Assembly: GCA_937891895.1 (NCBI GenBank)
Contig: CALATN010000120.1
Coordinates: 1-15,219, forward strand
Length of the DNA stretch: 15,219 nucleotides
Source of the DNA: an uncultured Clostridia bacterium
GTDB taxonomy: Bacteria > Bacillota > Clostridia > Oscillospirales > Ruminococcaceae
Direction: 5' to 3'
Shown here one piece after another: positions 1-7,433 of this stretch (positions are counted from its first letter, which is position 1; each line of letters starts with the position of its first letter). A program made the position numbers and the translations under genes. The notes under the pieces were generated by a model. That model saw only the letters and a program-made list of their open reading frames with translations. It made no database searches and was not told where the DNA came from.

Positions 1-1
1 T

Positions 2-754
2 GACACATTCAACGCAGTTGAAGACTAAAGACTTGCAAGAGAACTGGTTGAACAGCGTAAGCACGAAGCTAAGCAGGAACAGTTCAAGCAGTACCAGAAG
101 GTTACTCTCGACAACCTGTTCAGCCAGATTGAACAGGGAGAAATCAAGGAACTCCCGATCATCGTCAAGGCTGACGTACAGGGCTCCGTTGAAGCTGTCA
201 AGCAGTCCCTTGAAAAGCTGTCCAACAACGAAGTACGTGTACGTGTTATCCACGGCGCAGTTGGTGCTGTTTCCGAGGGTGACGTAATGCTCGCTAACGC
301 TTCCAACGCTATCATCGTCGGCTTCAACGTTCGTCCTGACCCTGTTGCTGCTGACAGCGCTGAACGTGACGGCGTAGATATCCGTCTTTACAGAATTATC
401 TACGACGCAATCGAAGAAATCACAACCGCTATGAAGGGTATGCTTGCACCTAAGTACCGTGAAGTAAACCTCGGTAGAGTTGAAGTTCGTCAGGTATACA
501 AGATTTCCAACGTTGGTACAGTTTCAGGCTCCTACGTTCTCAGCGGTAAGATTACAAGAAACGCTGAAATCCGTGTTGTACGTGACGGTATCATCATCGC
601 TGATGACAAGATGTCCAGCCTCAAGCGTTTCAAGGACGACGTAAAGGAAGTTGCTGAAGGCTACGAATGCGGTATCACACTTGAAAAGTTCCACGATATC
701 CGTGAGGGCGATATCTTCGAAGCATACTTCATGGAAGAATACCGTCCTGACTAA
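2..754 (+). CDS. infB: Translation initiation factor IF-2, C-terminal part (5' end outside window, in-frame stop at 26-28)
   Basis: IF-2 is the GTPase that brings initiator fMet-tRNA to the 30S subunit and promotes 50S joining. Only the C-terminal ~250 residues are here: the end of domain II, the C1 domain (with KADVQGSVEA and the segment ASNAIIVGFNVRPDP) and the tRNA-binding C2 domain (MKGMLAPKY, GRVEVRQVYKIS, LKRFKDDVKEV, GYECGITLEKF, DIREGDIFEAY). These match IF-2 closely from memory of the B. subtilis protein. The G domain lies upstream of the window. Reading the frame from base 2 gives D-T-F-N-A-V-E-D, then TAA, then R-L-A-R-E-L. Homology continues on both sides, so the reading frame is intact but for one codon. 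The ATG at 287 is internal and has no good ribosome binding site, so it is not a real start. rbfA follows, as in the standard nusA-infB-rbfA operon. Confidence 0.93.
26..28 (+). other. In-frame TAA interrupting infB
   Basis: In the infB frame codon 26-28 is TAA. Related IF-2 proteins have Glu here (an E-D-E-x-x-A-R context), and GAA differs from TAA by one base, so a single G-to-T change explains it. IF-2 is essential and the downstream C1/C2 domains are well preserved. The codon lies within 30 bases of the window edge, so a sequencing or assembly error near a contig end is the simplest explanation. TAA is used as a normal stop by other genes here, including infB itself at 752-754, so a recoded genetic code is unlikely. 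Confidence 0.85.
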
Positions 755-771
755 TCGTAATAATAAAATAT

Positions 772-790
772 GGGCGGAACAATTCCGCCC
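772..790 (+). promoter_or_regulatory. Intercistronic hairpin between infB and rbfA
   Basis: A perfect 8-bp inverted repeat, GGGCGGAA / TTCCGCCC, with a 3-nt CAA loop lies 18 nt after the infB stop and ends 28 nt before the rbfA start. It has no following U-run (GACAGATATA comes next), so it is not a canonical intrinsic terminator. A role as a processing or mRNA-stability hairpin, or a weak attenuator inside the operon, is inferred. Confidence 0.55.
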
Positions 791-818
791 GACAGATATA
801 TTTTAAAAGGAGTTATAT

Positions 819-1184
819 ATGCCTAATTTCAGAAACGGACGCTTGTCCGAGGATATCAAGAGAGAAATTTCAGCTCTTATCCGTGAGGAAATCAAGGACC
901 CGAGAGTGAACGGCGGCTTTGTTTCCGTTGTAAGAACCGAGCTTTCGGGCGACGGCTCACACTGCAAGGTCTACGTTTCCGACCTGACAGGCTTTGAAGC
1001 TTCAAAGGCTGCTGTAAAGGGTCTTGAAAGCGCATCGGGTATGATAAGACGTCATATCTCCAACAAGCTGCGTCTTAAAAAGTGCCCTGAGCTGAAATTC
1101 ATCGCTGACAACTCTATCGAGCATTCCGCAGAAATTGCCAAGATGCTTGAATCCATTGACGTACAGGAAGATGACGAAAACTAA
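819..1184 (+). CDS. rbfA: 30S ribosome-binding factor RbfA
   Basis: RbfA is a small KH-fold protein that binds the immature 30S subunit near the 16S rRNA 5' helix and helps late maturation and cold adaptation. The 121-aa product has the usual family length. It shows the typical N-terminal helix (RLSEDIKREISALIREEIKDPR), a central strand carrying VYVSDLTG, and the C-terminal RLKKCPELKFIADNSIEHS followed by a helix with IAKMLESI. The start is fixed by AAAAGGAG at 805-812, 6 nt before the ATG. The short acidic C-terminal tail (DVQEDDEN) is unremarkable. It lies between infB and nrnA, and a hairpin at 772-790 separates it from infB. Confidence 0.95.
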   Translation: MPNFRNGRLSEDIKREISALIREEIKDPRVNGGFVSVVRTELSGDGSHCKVYVSDLTGFEASKAAVKGLESASGMIRRHISNKLRLKKCPELKFIADNSIEHSAEIAKMLESIDVQEDDEN

Positions 1185-1208
1185 AATCAATGAAAGGAGT
1201 GACGCTTT

Positions 1209-2174
1209 ATGAATATAAGTCTGACAGAAACAGCTGAATTCCTTAAAAATCACGACAACTATTATATACTCACTCATCAGAGCCCTGACGGCGACACTAT
1301 GGGCAGCGGCTTTGCACTTTGCTACGCTCTCCGTCAGCTTGGCAAGAATGCCAATGTGCTATGCTCCGATGAGTTTCCGAAAAGATACCATTTTATGTAT
1401 GGGGGCTACGAGCCGCAGAAATTTTCTCCCGAAACTATTGTAGCAGTTGACGTTGCTGACAAAAAGCTGCTTGGTACGCGCCTTATTCAGTACGGTGACT
1501 ATGTTGACCTTTGCATTGATCATCACGTTTCGAACCTTCACTATGCAAAACGCCTGCTCGTTAATCCTGATGCAGCGGCAGCTTGCGAGGTAATGTATCA
1601 GGTGCTTAGCGAAATGGGTGTTGAGTTTACAAAACAGATTGCAGAATGCCTTTACACAGGTATTGCAACCGATACGGGCTGCTTCAAATACGGCAACACC
1701 ACTCAGCTCTGCCACATCATCACCGCTCATCTTATGGACTGCGGTATCAGGCTTGAACAGATAAACCGTGAAATGTTCGACATCAAGAGCAAGGCTCGTA
1801 TAAAGGTTGAACAGTATATTCTTTCTGCTATGGAATACTACCTTGATGACAAGTGTGCTATGGTTGCGGTTACTCTTGATACGATGAAAAAAGCAGGTCT
1901 TGCTCAGGAAGAATTTGAGGGCATTGCTGGTATGAGCGTTCAGACAGAGGGTGTTCAGGTAGGCATTGTCATAAAAGAAAGGGACGAGGGAAAATTCAAA
2001 ATTTCAATGCGTTCAGCTTCCGATATAGATGTTTCTGCAATCTGCCAGAAATTTGGCGGCGGCGGTCACGTCAAGGCGGCAGGCTGTACTCTTGAAGGAC
2101 CTCTTGACGACGTAAAGCTCCGTCTGCTTTCAGCTGTTGCACCTGCTATGGGGATTGACTTATGGCTGGCGTAA
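1209..2174 (+). CDS. nrnA: DHH/DHHA1 phosphoesterase, NrnA-type nanoRNase / pAp phosphatase
   Basis: Members of this family degrade 2-5 nt RNA oligomers from the 5' end and dephosphorylate pAp to AMP using Mn ions, in the cytoplasm. The metal-binding residues are all visible: H23, D27 and D29 (in SPDGDT), D81 (VAVDVAD), the DHH motif at 104-106 and D155 (GIATDTG). The C-terminal DHHA1 domain has the substrate-binding GGGGHVKAAG loop at 283-292. At 321 aa the length is normal. AAAGGAG at 1193-1199 supports the ATG. The last 13 bp overlap the truB start, which suggests translational coupling. Position between rbfA and truB is common in Firmicutes. NrnA versus a c-di-AMP/pApA-type DHH hydrolase cannot be settled by motif reading, but there are no GdpP-like membrane, PAS or GGDEF parts. 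Confidence 0.92.
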   Translation: MNISLTETAEFLKNHDNYYILTHQSPDGDTMGSGFALCYALRQLGKNANVLCSDEFPKRYHFMYGGYEPQKFSPETIVAVDVADKKLLGTRLIQYGDYVDLCIDHHVSNLHYAKRLLVNPDAAAACEVMYQVLSEMGVEFTKQIAECLYTGIATDTGCFKYGNTTQLCHIITAHLMDCGIRLEQINREMFDIKSKARIKVEQYILSAMEYYLDDKCAMVAVTLDTMKKAGLAQEEFEGIAGMSVQTEGVQVGIVIKERDEGKFKISMRSASDIDVSAICQKFGGGGHVKAAGCTLEGPLDDVKLRLLSAVAPAMGIDLWLA

Positions 2175-3082
2175 ACAATGAGGAAATGTGCGGAGTAATC
2201 TGCGTGAACAAGCCTGAGGGCTTCACAAGCTTTGACGTTATCGCAAAAATGCGCGGTATACTGAAAATCAAGCGCCTTGGCCACGCAGGCACTCTTGACC
2301 CGATGGCTACTGGTGTGCTTCCCGTTTTTGTGGGACGTGCAACAAAGGCCTGCGATATTCTCCCCGACCACGACAAGATTTACCGTGCAGGCTTCCGTTT
2401 AGGTGTAACAACCGACACTCAGGACAGCACGGGTACTGCGACAAGCGAACGTGACCCGTCGGCTGTTACGGAAAATAATCTGCTTGACACGCTGGAAAAT
2501 TTCCGCGGTGAGATAATGCAGATTCCGCCTATGTATTCGGCTGTTTCTGTAGGTGGTAAGCGTCTTTACGACCTTGCAAGACAGGGCATCGAGGTCGAGC
2601 GTGAGGCTCGTCCCGTGACGATTTACAGGCTTGAGCTTGCTGAGTTTGACGAGGCGGAAAAGTGCGGCGTGCTGACGGTTTCCTGCTCAAAGGGAACTTA
2701 CATCCGCACCCTTATCAACGATATTGGCGAAGCGCTGGGCTGCGGCGGAATTATGACATCTTTAGTGCGAACAACAGCCTGCGGTTTCTCACTTGACGAC
2801 TGCGTTACGATTGAGGATTTACAGCGTGAAGCTGAAAATGAACGTGACTTTGAAAAGTTTCTCAAACCCGTTGAAGAAGTTTTCGCTGAACTGCCGAAGC
2901 TTATGCTTCACGGCGCGCAGGAGAGAATGTACCGCAACGGTATAAAGCTTGACCTTACAAAAATAAGAACTGACATCACTGCCGAGCGCATCAGCGTTTA
3001 CGGCGAAAAGGGCTTCATCGGAACAGCTGTCCCTGACAGGCAAAACGGCGTTCTGAGAGTTGACAAGACCTTTTATCTTTAA
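2162..3082 (+). CDS. truB: tRNA pseudouridine-55 synthase TruB
   Basis: TruB isomerises U55 in the T-arm of tRNAs to pseudouridine. The catalytic aspartate is D46 in GHAGTLDPMATG (40-51). Other family blocks are the N-terminal VNKPEGFTSFDV, the Tyr in DKIYRAG (Y74), IPPMYSAVSVGGKRLYDLAR (121-140) and the CSKGTYIRTLINDIG segment (175-189). At 306 aa it is full length. The start is slightly uncertain. ATG 2162 overlaps the nrnA end and has GGGG at 2150-2153 upstream. The second ATG at 2186 (giving MCGVICVNKPEG) fits the family N-terminus well but has GAGGA only 1-2 nt away, so 2162 is preferred. ribF follows after 18 nt. Confidence 0.93.
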   Translation: MAGVNNEEMCGVICVNKPEGFTSFDVIAKMRGILKIKRLGHAGTLDPMATGVLPVFVGRATKACDILPDHDKIYRAGFRLGVTTDTQDSTGTATSERDPSAVTENNLLDTLENFRGEIMQIPPMYSAVSVGGKRLYDLARQGIEVEREARPVTIYRLELAEFDEAEKCGVLTVSCSKGTYIRTLINDIGEALGCGGIMTSLVRTTACGFSLDDCVTIEDLQREAENERDFEKFLKPVEEVFAELPKLMLHGAQERMYRNGIKLDLTKIRTDITAERISVYGEKGFIGTAVPDRQNGVLRVDKTFYL

Positions 3083-3100
3083 GAAAGGAAGTGAACACGG

Positions 3101-4027
3101 ATGATTGACCTGACGGGTACAAATGACGTGCCTAAAAACAGCACGGCTGTTGCTATGGGACTTTTTGACGGTATCCACCACGGACACCGCACAGTTATCC
3201 GAAGCGCAATCGACATTGCGGAGCAATTCCCCGGAATTGACCCTGCCGTGTTCACCTTTGACACCGCTACTGTAACCTCAAAGGGTGAGGGCGGTGTGAA
3301 ATACATTCATTCAAGGGATATGAAATTCGAGCTTATTGACAGGCTTGGTGTACGCTACATCTATTCCCCCGATTTTCTCAATTTCAAGAATTTAAGCGGC
3401 GAGGAATTTGTTGAGCTTGTTCTCTGCGACAAGCTTTCGGCTAAGTTTGTTATTTGCGGACGTGATTTCCGCTTCGGCAAGGGTGCTGAATGCGGTGTTG
3501 CCGAGCTTGACAGGATGTGCCGCAAGCGTGGTATCCAGGTGCGGACGGTTGCGCCTGTGCTTGAAGACGGCGGACAGCGTATCTCCTCGACTATGATAAG
3601 AGAACTTATTGCGAGCGGCAGGATTGAGCTTGCAAACTCCCTTCTCGACTCGAAATTCACTTTCAGGCTTCCCGTTGCCTACGGCAGACAGCTTGGACGC
3701 ACCCTTGATTTTCCCACTATAAACCAGTACCTCTCCAAACGGCAGGTTACCCCGAAATTCGGTGTGTATGTTTCCCGAACGGAAGTGTGGGGCAGGATTT
3801 ACCGAAGCATTACCAACGTGGGCGTAAAGCCAACCGTGGGAAGCGACGTGCCCCTTGCGGAAACCTACATAATCGGATTCGAGGGCGGCGAGCTTTACGG
3901 CGAGGTTGCAAAGGTTTCGCTGGTTTCCTTTATCCGTGAGGAAAGGAAGTTCGACAGCGTTGACGAGCTGAAAAATCAGATTGCTGAGGATATAAAATCA
4001 GCAACGAATTATAATAAAAAGGATTGA
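3101..4027 (+). CDS. ribF: Bifunctional riboflavin kinase / FAD synthetase
   Basis: RibF phosphorylates riboflavin to FMN and then adenylylates FMN to FAD. The N-terminal FAD synthetase domain has the nucleotidyltransferase signature G20-LFDGIHHGH29, the GRDFRFGKGAECG block (120-132) and the ISSTMIRELI motif (161-170). The C-terminal riboflavin kinase domain starts near 186 and has GRQLGRTLDFPTIN (195-208, usually FPTAN), FGVYVS (220-225), NVGVKPTVG (239-247) and the catalytic Glu in AETYIIGF (E254). It is full length at 308 aa. AGGAAG at 3086-3091 lies 9 nt before the ATG. Its presence downstream of truB is usual in bacteria. gltX begins 5 nt after the stop, so the two are probably co-translated. 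Confidence 0.93.
   Translation: MIDLTGTNDVPKNSTAVAMGLFDGIHHGHRTVIRSAIDIAEQFPGIDPAVFTFDTATVTSKGEGGVKYIHSRDMKFELIDRLGVRYIYSPDFLNFKNLSGEEFVELVLCDKLSAKFVICGRDFRFGKGAECGVAELDRMCRKRGIQVRTVAPVLEDGGQRISSTMIRELIASGRIELANSLLDSKFTFRLPVAYGRQLGRTLDFPTINQYLSKRQVTPKFGVYVSRTEVWGRIYRSITNVGVKPTVGSDVPLAETYIIGFEGGELYGEVAKVSLVSFIREERKFDSVDELKNQIAEDIKSATNYNKKD
4016..4023 (+). promoter_or_regulatory. Ribosome binding site deciding the gltX start
   Basis: AAAAAGGA sits 9 nt before ATG 4033. The more upstream in-frame TTG at 4024 would begin directly after this site and is therefore not a usable start. Confidence 0.7.
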
Positions 4028-4032
4028 TAAAA

Positions 4033-5496
4033 ATGAATACAGCAAATGTAAGAACACGATTTGCGCCAAGCCCTACAGGCTATATGCACATCGGTAATCT
4101 ACGTACTGCGCTTTACACTTATATTATCGCAAGAAAATACGGCGGAAAGTTCATTCTCCGTATCGAAGACACCGACCAGGGCAGATTTGTTGAGGGCGCT
4201 ACAGAGGTAATCTACGACACACTCCGCAAGTGCGGTCTTGACTGGGACGAAGGTCCTGACATCGGCGGTCCTGTTGGTCCGTACATTCAGTCCGAGCGTA
4301 TGGGTCTTTTCAAGGAATACGCTGAACAGCTTGTAAAGTCTGGTCACGCTTACTACTGCTTCTGCACAAAGGAACGTATGGAGCAGGTTCACGAGGAACA
4401 GCGTGCAAAGGGTATCACTCCGACTTACGACAGACACTGCCGTGAGCTTCCTCAGGAAGAGGTGGACAAGCTTCTTGCAGAGGGCGTACCTTACGTAATC
4501 CGTCAGAAGGTTCCTCTTGAAGGCACAACAACTTTCCACGATGAGCTTTACGGCGATATCACCGTACCAAATGCTGACCTTGACGACCAGATTTTGCTCA
4601 AGGCTGACGGTATGCCGACATACAACTTCGCTAACGTTGTTGATGACCACCTTATGGGCATCACTCACGTTGTACGTGGTAACGAGTATCTTTCCTCCGC
4701 ACCAAAGTACAACCTGCTCTACGAGGCATTCGGCTGGGAAGTTCCAACATATATTCACGTTGAACACATCATGCGTGACGCTACTCACAAGCTTTCCAAG
4801 CGTGACGGCGACGCTTACTTCGGTGACTTCGTGGAAAAGGGCTTCTACATCCCTGCTATCCTCAACTATATCGCACTTCTCGGCTGGGCACCTAAGGGTG
4901 AACAGGAAATCTTCACTCTTGAAGAGCTTGTACAGGAATTTGATATCAGCGGTCTTTCCAAGTCCCCTGCTATCTTTGACCCTGTGAAGATGAAGGCTAT
5001 CAACTTTGAGTGGATAAAGAAGCTTCCTCTTGACGAATTCAAGGAACTTGCCCTGCCTTACATCAGACAGACCTGCAAGAGCGAGAATATCGACCTTGAT
5101 GTTCTTGTAAAGACACTTCAGCCACGTACTGAGCTTTTCACAGATATTCCTGAAAAGGTTGACTTCATTGACGAGCTCCGTGAATACAGCACCGACCTTT
5201 ACTTCAACAAGAAGATGAAAACTACTCCCGAAACAAGCCTTGAAGCACTCAAAGCTGCTGCTGAGGTATTCGAGGGTATTGACGATAATGCGTGGACAGA
5301 GGAAAATATTCACTCCGCACTTTTCGCTAAGATTGAAGCTCTCGGCGTAAAGAACGGCTGGATGCTCCTCCCTATCAGAGCGGCTCTCTCAGGCAAGCAG
5401 TCCACACCGGGCGGCGGCGTTGAGCTTGCAGCTATCCTCGGCAAGAAGGAAAGCCTTGCCCGTATTGCAAAGGGTATCGAGCTTTTAAGCAATTAA
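4033..5496 (+). CDS. gltX: Glutamyl-tRNA synthetase
   Basis: This is a class I aminoacyl-tRNA synthetase that charges tRNA with glutamate. Residues 10-22 hold the FAPSPTGYMHIGN block with the HIGH-equivalent H19-I-G-N22. KLSKR at 253-257 is the KMSKS-equivalent loop. The Glu/ATP pocket segment LRIEDTDQGR is at 42-51. A CFC plus YDRHC arrangement resembles the zinc-binding insert of bacterial GluRS. The C-terminal anticodon-binding domain is complete, ending with GKQSTPGGGVELAAILGKKE. Length is 487 aa, normal for GluRS. ATG 4033 is chosen over the in-frame TTG at 4024. Whether the enzyme discriminates between tRNA-Glu and tRNA-Gln cannot be told here. Being directly behind ribF is less common than the other neighbours in this operon. 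Confidence 0.95.
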   Translation: MNTANVRTRFAPSPTGYMHIGNLRTALYTYIIARKYGGKFILRIEDTDQGRFVEGATEVIYDTLRKCGLDWDEGPDIGGPVGPYIQSERMGLFKEYAEQLVKSGHAYYCFCTKERMEQVHEEQRAKGITPTYDRHCRELPQEEVDKLLAEGVPYVIRQKVPLEGTTTFHDELYGDITVPNADLDDQILLKADGMPTYNFANVVDDHLMGITHVVRGNEYLSSAPKYNLLYEAFGWEVPTYIHVEHIMRDATHKLSKRDGDAYFGDFVEKGFYIPAILNYIALLGWAPKGEQEIFTLEELVQEFDISGLSKSPAIFDPVKMKAINFEWIKKLPLDEFKELALPYIRQTCKSENIDLDVLVKTLQPRTELFTDIPEKVDFIDELREYSTDLYFNKKMKTTPETSLEALKAAAEVFEGIDDNAWTEENIHSALFAKIEALGVKNGWMLLPIRAALSGKQSTPGGGVELAAILGKKESLARIAKGIELLSN

Positions 5497-5537
5497 CCCG
5501 ACTTTTTACGGCATTATCACTTAATCAACACATTACG

Positions 5538-5554
5538 CTTGTATAATTTACAAG
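5538..5554 (+). promoter_or_regulatory. Palindrome over a putative -10 box upstream of the ABC cassette
   Basis: CTTGTA (5538-5543) and TACAAG (5549-5554) form a perfect 6-bp inverted repeat with a 5-nt centre. It overlaps the sequence TATAAT (5542-5547), the best -10 candidate in the 96-nt gap after gltX. No convincing -35 is present 16-18 nt upstream, so the promoter is tentative. An operator for a dimeric repressor that occludes the -10 is one inference. A chance AT-rich palindrome is the alternative. The gap holds no recognisable terminator for gltX. Confidence 0.4.
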
Positions 5555-5576
5555 TTATATTATGTAAAATCTACTG

Positions 5577-5584
5577 AAAGGTGG
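5577..5584 (+). promoter_or_regulatory. Ribosome binding site of the ABC ATPase gene
   Basis: AAAGGTGG lies 8 nt before ATG 5593. The in-frame GTG at 5581 is inside this site, so the shorter 371-aa form is the likely product. Confidence 0.75.
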
Positions 5585-5592
5585 CTGCTGAA

Positions 5593-6708
5593 ATGATTGA
5601 AGTACAGAACCTTACAAAGCAGTACGGCGCTAAGAAGGCTGTTGACAATCTTTCATTCACCGTCAATGACGGCGAAATTTTAGGCTTTCTCGGACCTAAC
5701 GGTGCGGGCAAATCCACTACTATGAATATGCTGACGGGCTACATTTCCTCTACCGAGGGCAAGGCGCTCATCAACGGTATTGACATTCTCGACGACCCTA
5801 TCGAGGCAAAGAAGAATATCGGCTATCTCCCCGAAATTCCTCCTCTCTACCTCGATATGACTGTCAAGGATTACCTCAACTTCATCTATGACCTGAAAAA
5901 ATGCAAGCTTCCACGTAAGGCTCACCTCGAGGACGTTTGCAATCTGGTTATGATCAAAGACGTATACAACAGAATTATCCGCAACCTCTCCAAAGGTTAC
6001 AAGCAGAGAGTAGGTCTTGCGCAGGCTCTTATCGGCAACCCGCCTATCCTTATCCTTGACGAGCCTACTGTTGGTCTTGACCCTAAGCAGATTATCGAAA
6101 TCCGTTCACTTATCAAAAAGCTTGGCAAGAAGCATACGGTAATTCTTTCTTCTCACATTCTCCCTGAAATCCAGGCTGTTTGTGACAGAATCATCATCAT
6201 CAACGGCGGTAAGATTGCTGCTGACGATACAACCGAAAACCTCACAAAGAACATCTCCACCGACCACAAGCTTATTGCAAGAATTGAAGGTCCTAAGGAC
6301 GAAATTCTCAAGATGATAAAGAATCTTCCGGGTGTTGTATCCGTTGTTGCGGATATGGAGCGTGAAAAGGGCATCTTCGATTACGAAATCGAGGCAAAGG
6401 AAGGCGTTGACATCCGTCGTGAGCTTTTCAAGAGAGTTGTTGCAAGAAACTGGGTAATTCTCGGACTCAAGACAACCGAAATGACTCTTGAAGATATCTT
6501 CCTCAAGATTACAATGGGCGATGATGTTGTTATCAACACCAAGAAAAACGATATTGAAGCTAAAGCAGAAGAAGCTGATGCAAAGGCTGAGGAGTACGAT
6601 GCCAAGGCTGAAGCTGCTGACGAAAAGGCTGAAGAATATGACAAGCTTGCCGAAAAGGCAGATGAAGCTTCTGCTGAAGCTGTTGATGAAAAGGAGGGTG
6701 AGGAATAA
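5593..6708 (+). CDS. GldA-type ABC transporter ATP-binding protein with acidic heptad-repeat tail
   Basis: This is a cytoplasmic ATPase subunit of an ABC-2 type transporter. It shows Walker A GPNGAGKST (34-42), YLPE at the Q-loop position (78-81, Glu in place of Gln as is common in GldA-like proteins), signature LSKGYKQR (132-139), Walker B LILDEP (153-158), D-loop GLDP and H-loop His188. The ATPase core plus its C-terminal accessory domain end near residue 309. After that come about 60 residues not needed for the ABC fold, including five near-perfect 7-residue repeats (323-357) rich in Ala, Glu, Lys and Asp. The gene overlaps the permease start by one base (TAATG), which suggests coupling. 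It heads a four-gene cassette with a permease, a GldG-family protein and a DUF4340 protein. The transported substrate is unknown. Confidence 0.9.
   Translation: MIEVQNLTKQYGAKKAVDNLSFTVNDGEILGFLGPNGAGKSTTMNMLTGYISSTEGKALINGIDILDDPIEAKKNIGYLPEIPPLYLDMTVKDYLNFIYDLKKCKLPRKAHLEDVCNLVMIKDVYNRIIRNLSKGYKQRVGLAQALIGNPPILILDEPTVGLDPKQIIEIRSLIKKLGKKHTVILSSHILPEIQAVCDRIIIINGGKIAADDTTENLTKNISTDHKLIARIEGPKDEILKMIKNLPGVVSVVADMEREKGIFDYEIEAKEGVDIRRELFKRVVARNWVILGLKTTEMTLEDIFLKITMGDDVVINTKKNDIEAKAEEADAKAEEYDAKAEAADEKAEEYDKLAEKADEASAEAVDEKEGEE
6559..6663 (+). repeat. 21-bp tandem repeats coding a heptad-repeat tail
   Basis: Five successive 21-bp units encode AKAEEAD, AKAEEYD, AKAEAAD, EKAEEYD and KLAEKAD. 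The protein repeat is clear, while the DNA units have diverged at many codon positions, so the repeat is old or selected at the protein level. Predicted structure is a charged alpha-helix or coiled coil. Confidence 0.8.
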
Positions 6709-7415
6709 TGGGCGCTATTTTCAGACGTGAGCTGAAGGCTTACTTCACCTCACCTATCGCTTATATTTTCATTGCCGTGTTCCACGCTTACACAGCAATA
6801 TCCTTTATCAGCGGAAATCTTCTTATGGGTTCAACTGATATGGCTTATGTTTTCACAAGTACATTCACAATCCTTATGTTCCTTATTCCGCTGCTGACAA
6901 TGAGAGTGTTCACAGAAGAACGCCGTCAGCGTACTGACCAGTGTCTACTGACCGCACCTGTAAATCTTTTCTCCATTGTTGCGGGCAAGTTCCTTGCCTC
7001 CGTATGTGTATTCCTTTGCGCAATGGCAATCTACATCGTATACATTCTCATTCTTATGTACCTTGCAGGCGGTGTTGCGTGGGCAACTGTTCTCGGTAAC
7101 CTCTTTGCCCTTCTCCTTCTCGGCGCAAGCTTTATTGCAATCGGTATCTTCATTTCCACAACAACCGAAAATCAGGTTGTTTCCGCAATTCTCAGCTTCA
7201 TAACAATTATGGTGTTCTACCTTATTGATATGTATGCGGGACTTGTTCCTGTTGCATGGCTCAGAAGCGTAATGTCCGCACTCGGTTTCTACACAAGATA
7301 CGCTGAGTTCTCTCAGGGCATTTTCTCAATCCCGAACATTGTGTTCTTCATCAGCACAATTTTCGTGTTCAACTTTCTTACCGTGCGTGTGCTTGAAAAG
7401 CGCCGCTGGTCATAA
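6708..7415 (+). CDS. ABC-2 type transporter permease, GldF/NosY-like
   Basis: The 235-aa protein has six hydrophobic segments (about 16-38, 50-68, 88-120, 128-150, 157-184 and 209-228), the usual topology of ABC-2 permeases. The cytoplasmic loop after the second segment contains FTEERRQRTDQCLLTAPV (68-85), the family hallmark just before the third segment. The C-terminus VRVLEKRRW is typical of GldF-like members. It would pair as a dimer with the ATPase encoded just upstream, with which it shares one base. The next gene begins 18 nt downstream, behind a strong AAGGAGG site. GldA/F/G are known from Bacteroidetes gliding motility, but in clostridia this group has no settled role, so export or envelope remodelling is only an inference. 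Confidence 0.9.
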   Translation: MGAIFRRELKAYFTSPIAYIFIAVFHAYTAISFISGNLLMGSTDMAYVFTSTFTILMFLIPLLTMRVFTEERRQRTDQCLLTAPVNLFSIVAGKFLASVCVFLCAMAIYIVYILILMYLAGGVAWATVLGNLFALLLLGASFIAIGIFISTTTENQVVSAILSFITIMVFYLIDMYAGLVPVAWLRSVMSALGFYTRYAEFSQGIFSIPNIVFFISTIFVFNFLTVRVLEKRRWS

Positions 7416-7433
7416 TGAAGGAGGAATACTGCT

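Noticed and set aside
4024..4032. TTG at 4024 as the gltX start
   Set aside because: It begins right at the end of the Shine-Dalgarno sequence, leaving no spacing. ATG 4033 has the ideal 9-nt spacing.
4099..5313. A 404-codon open frame on the - strand
   Set aside because: It lies fully antisense to gltX, whose product is unmistakable. It has no ribosome binding site and its translation resembles no protein family. Codon bias of the real gene keeps stops out of this frame.
5581..5592. GTG at 5581 as the ABC ATPase start
   Set aside because: The codon is part of the AAAGGTGG ribosome binding site. ATG 5593 is correctly spaced and begins at the usual MIEVxNLTKxYG of the family.
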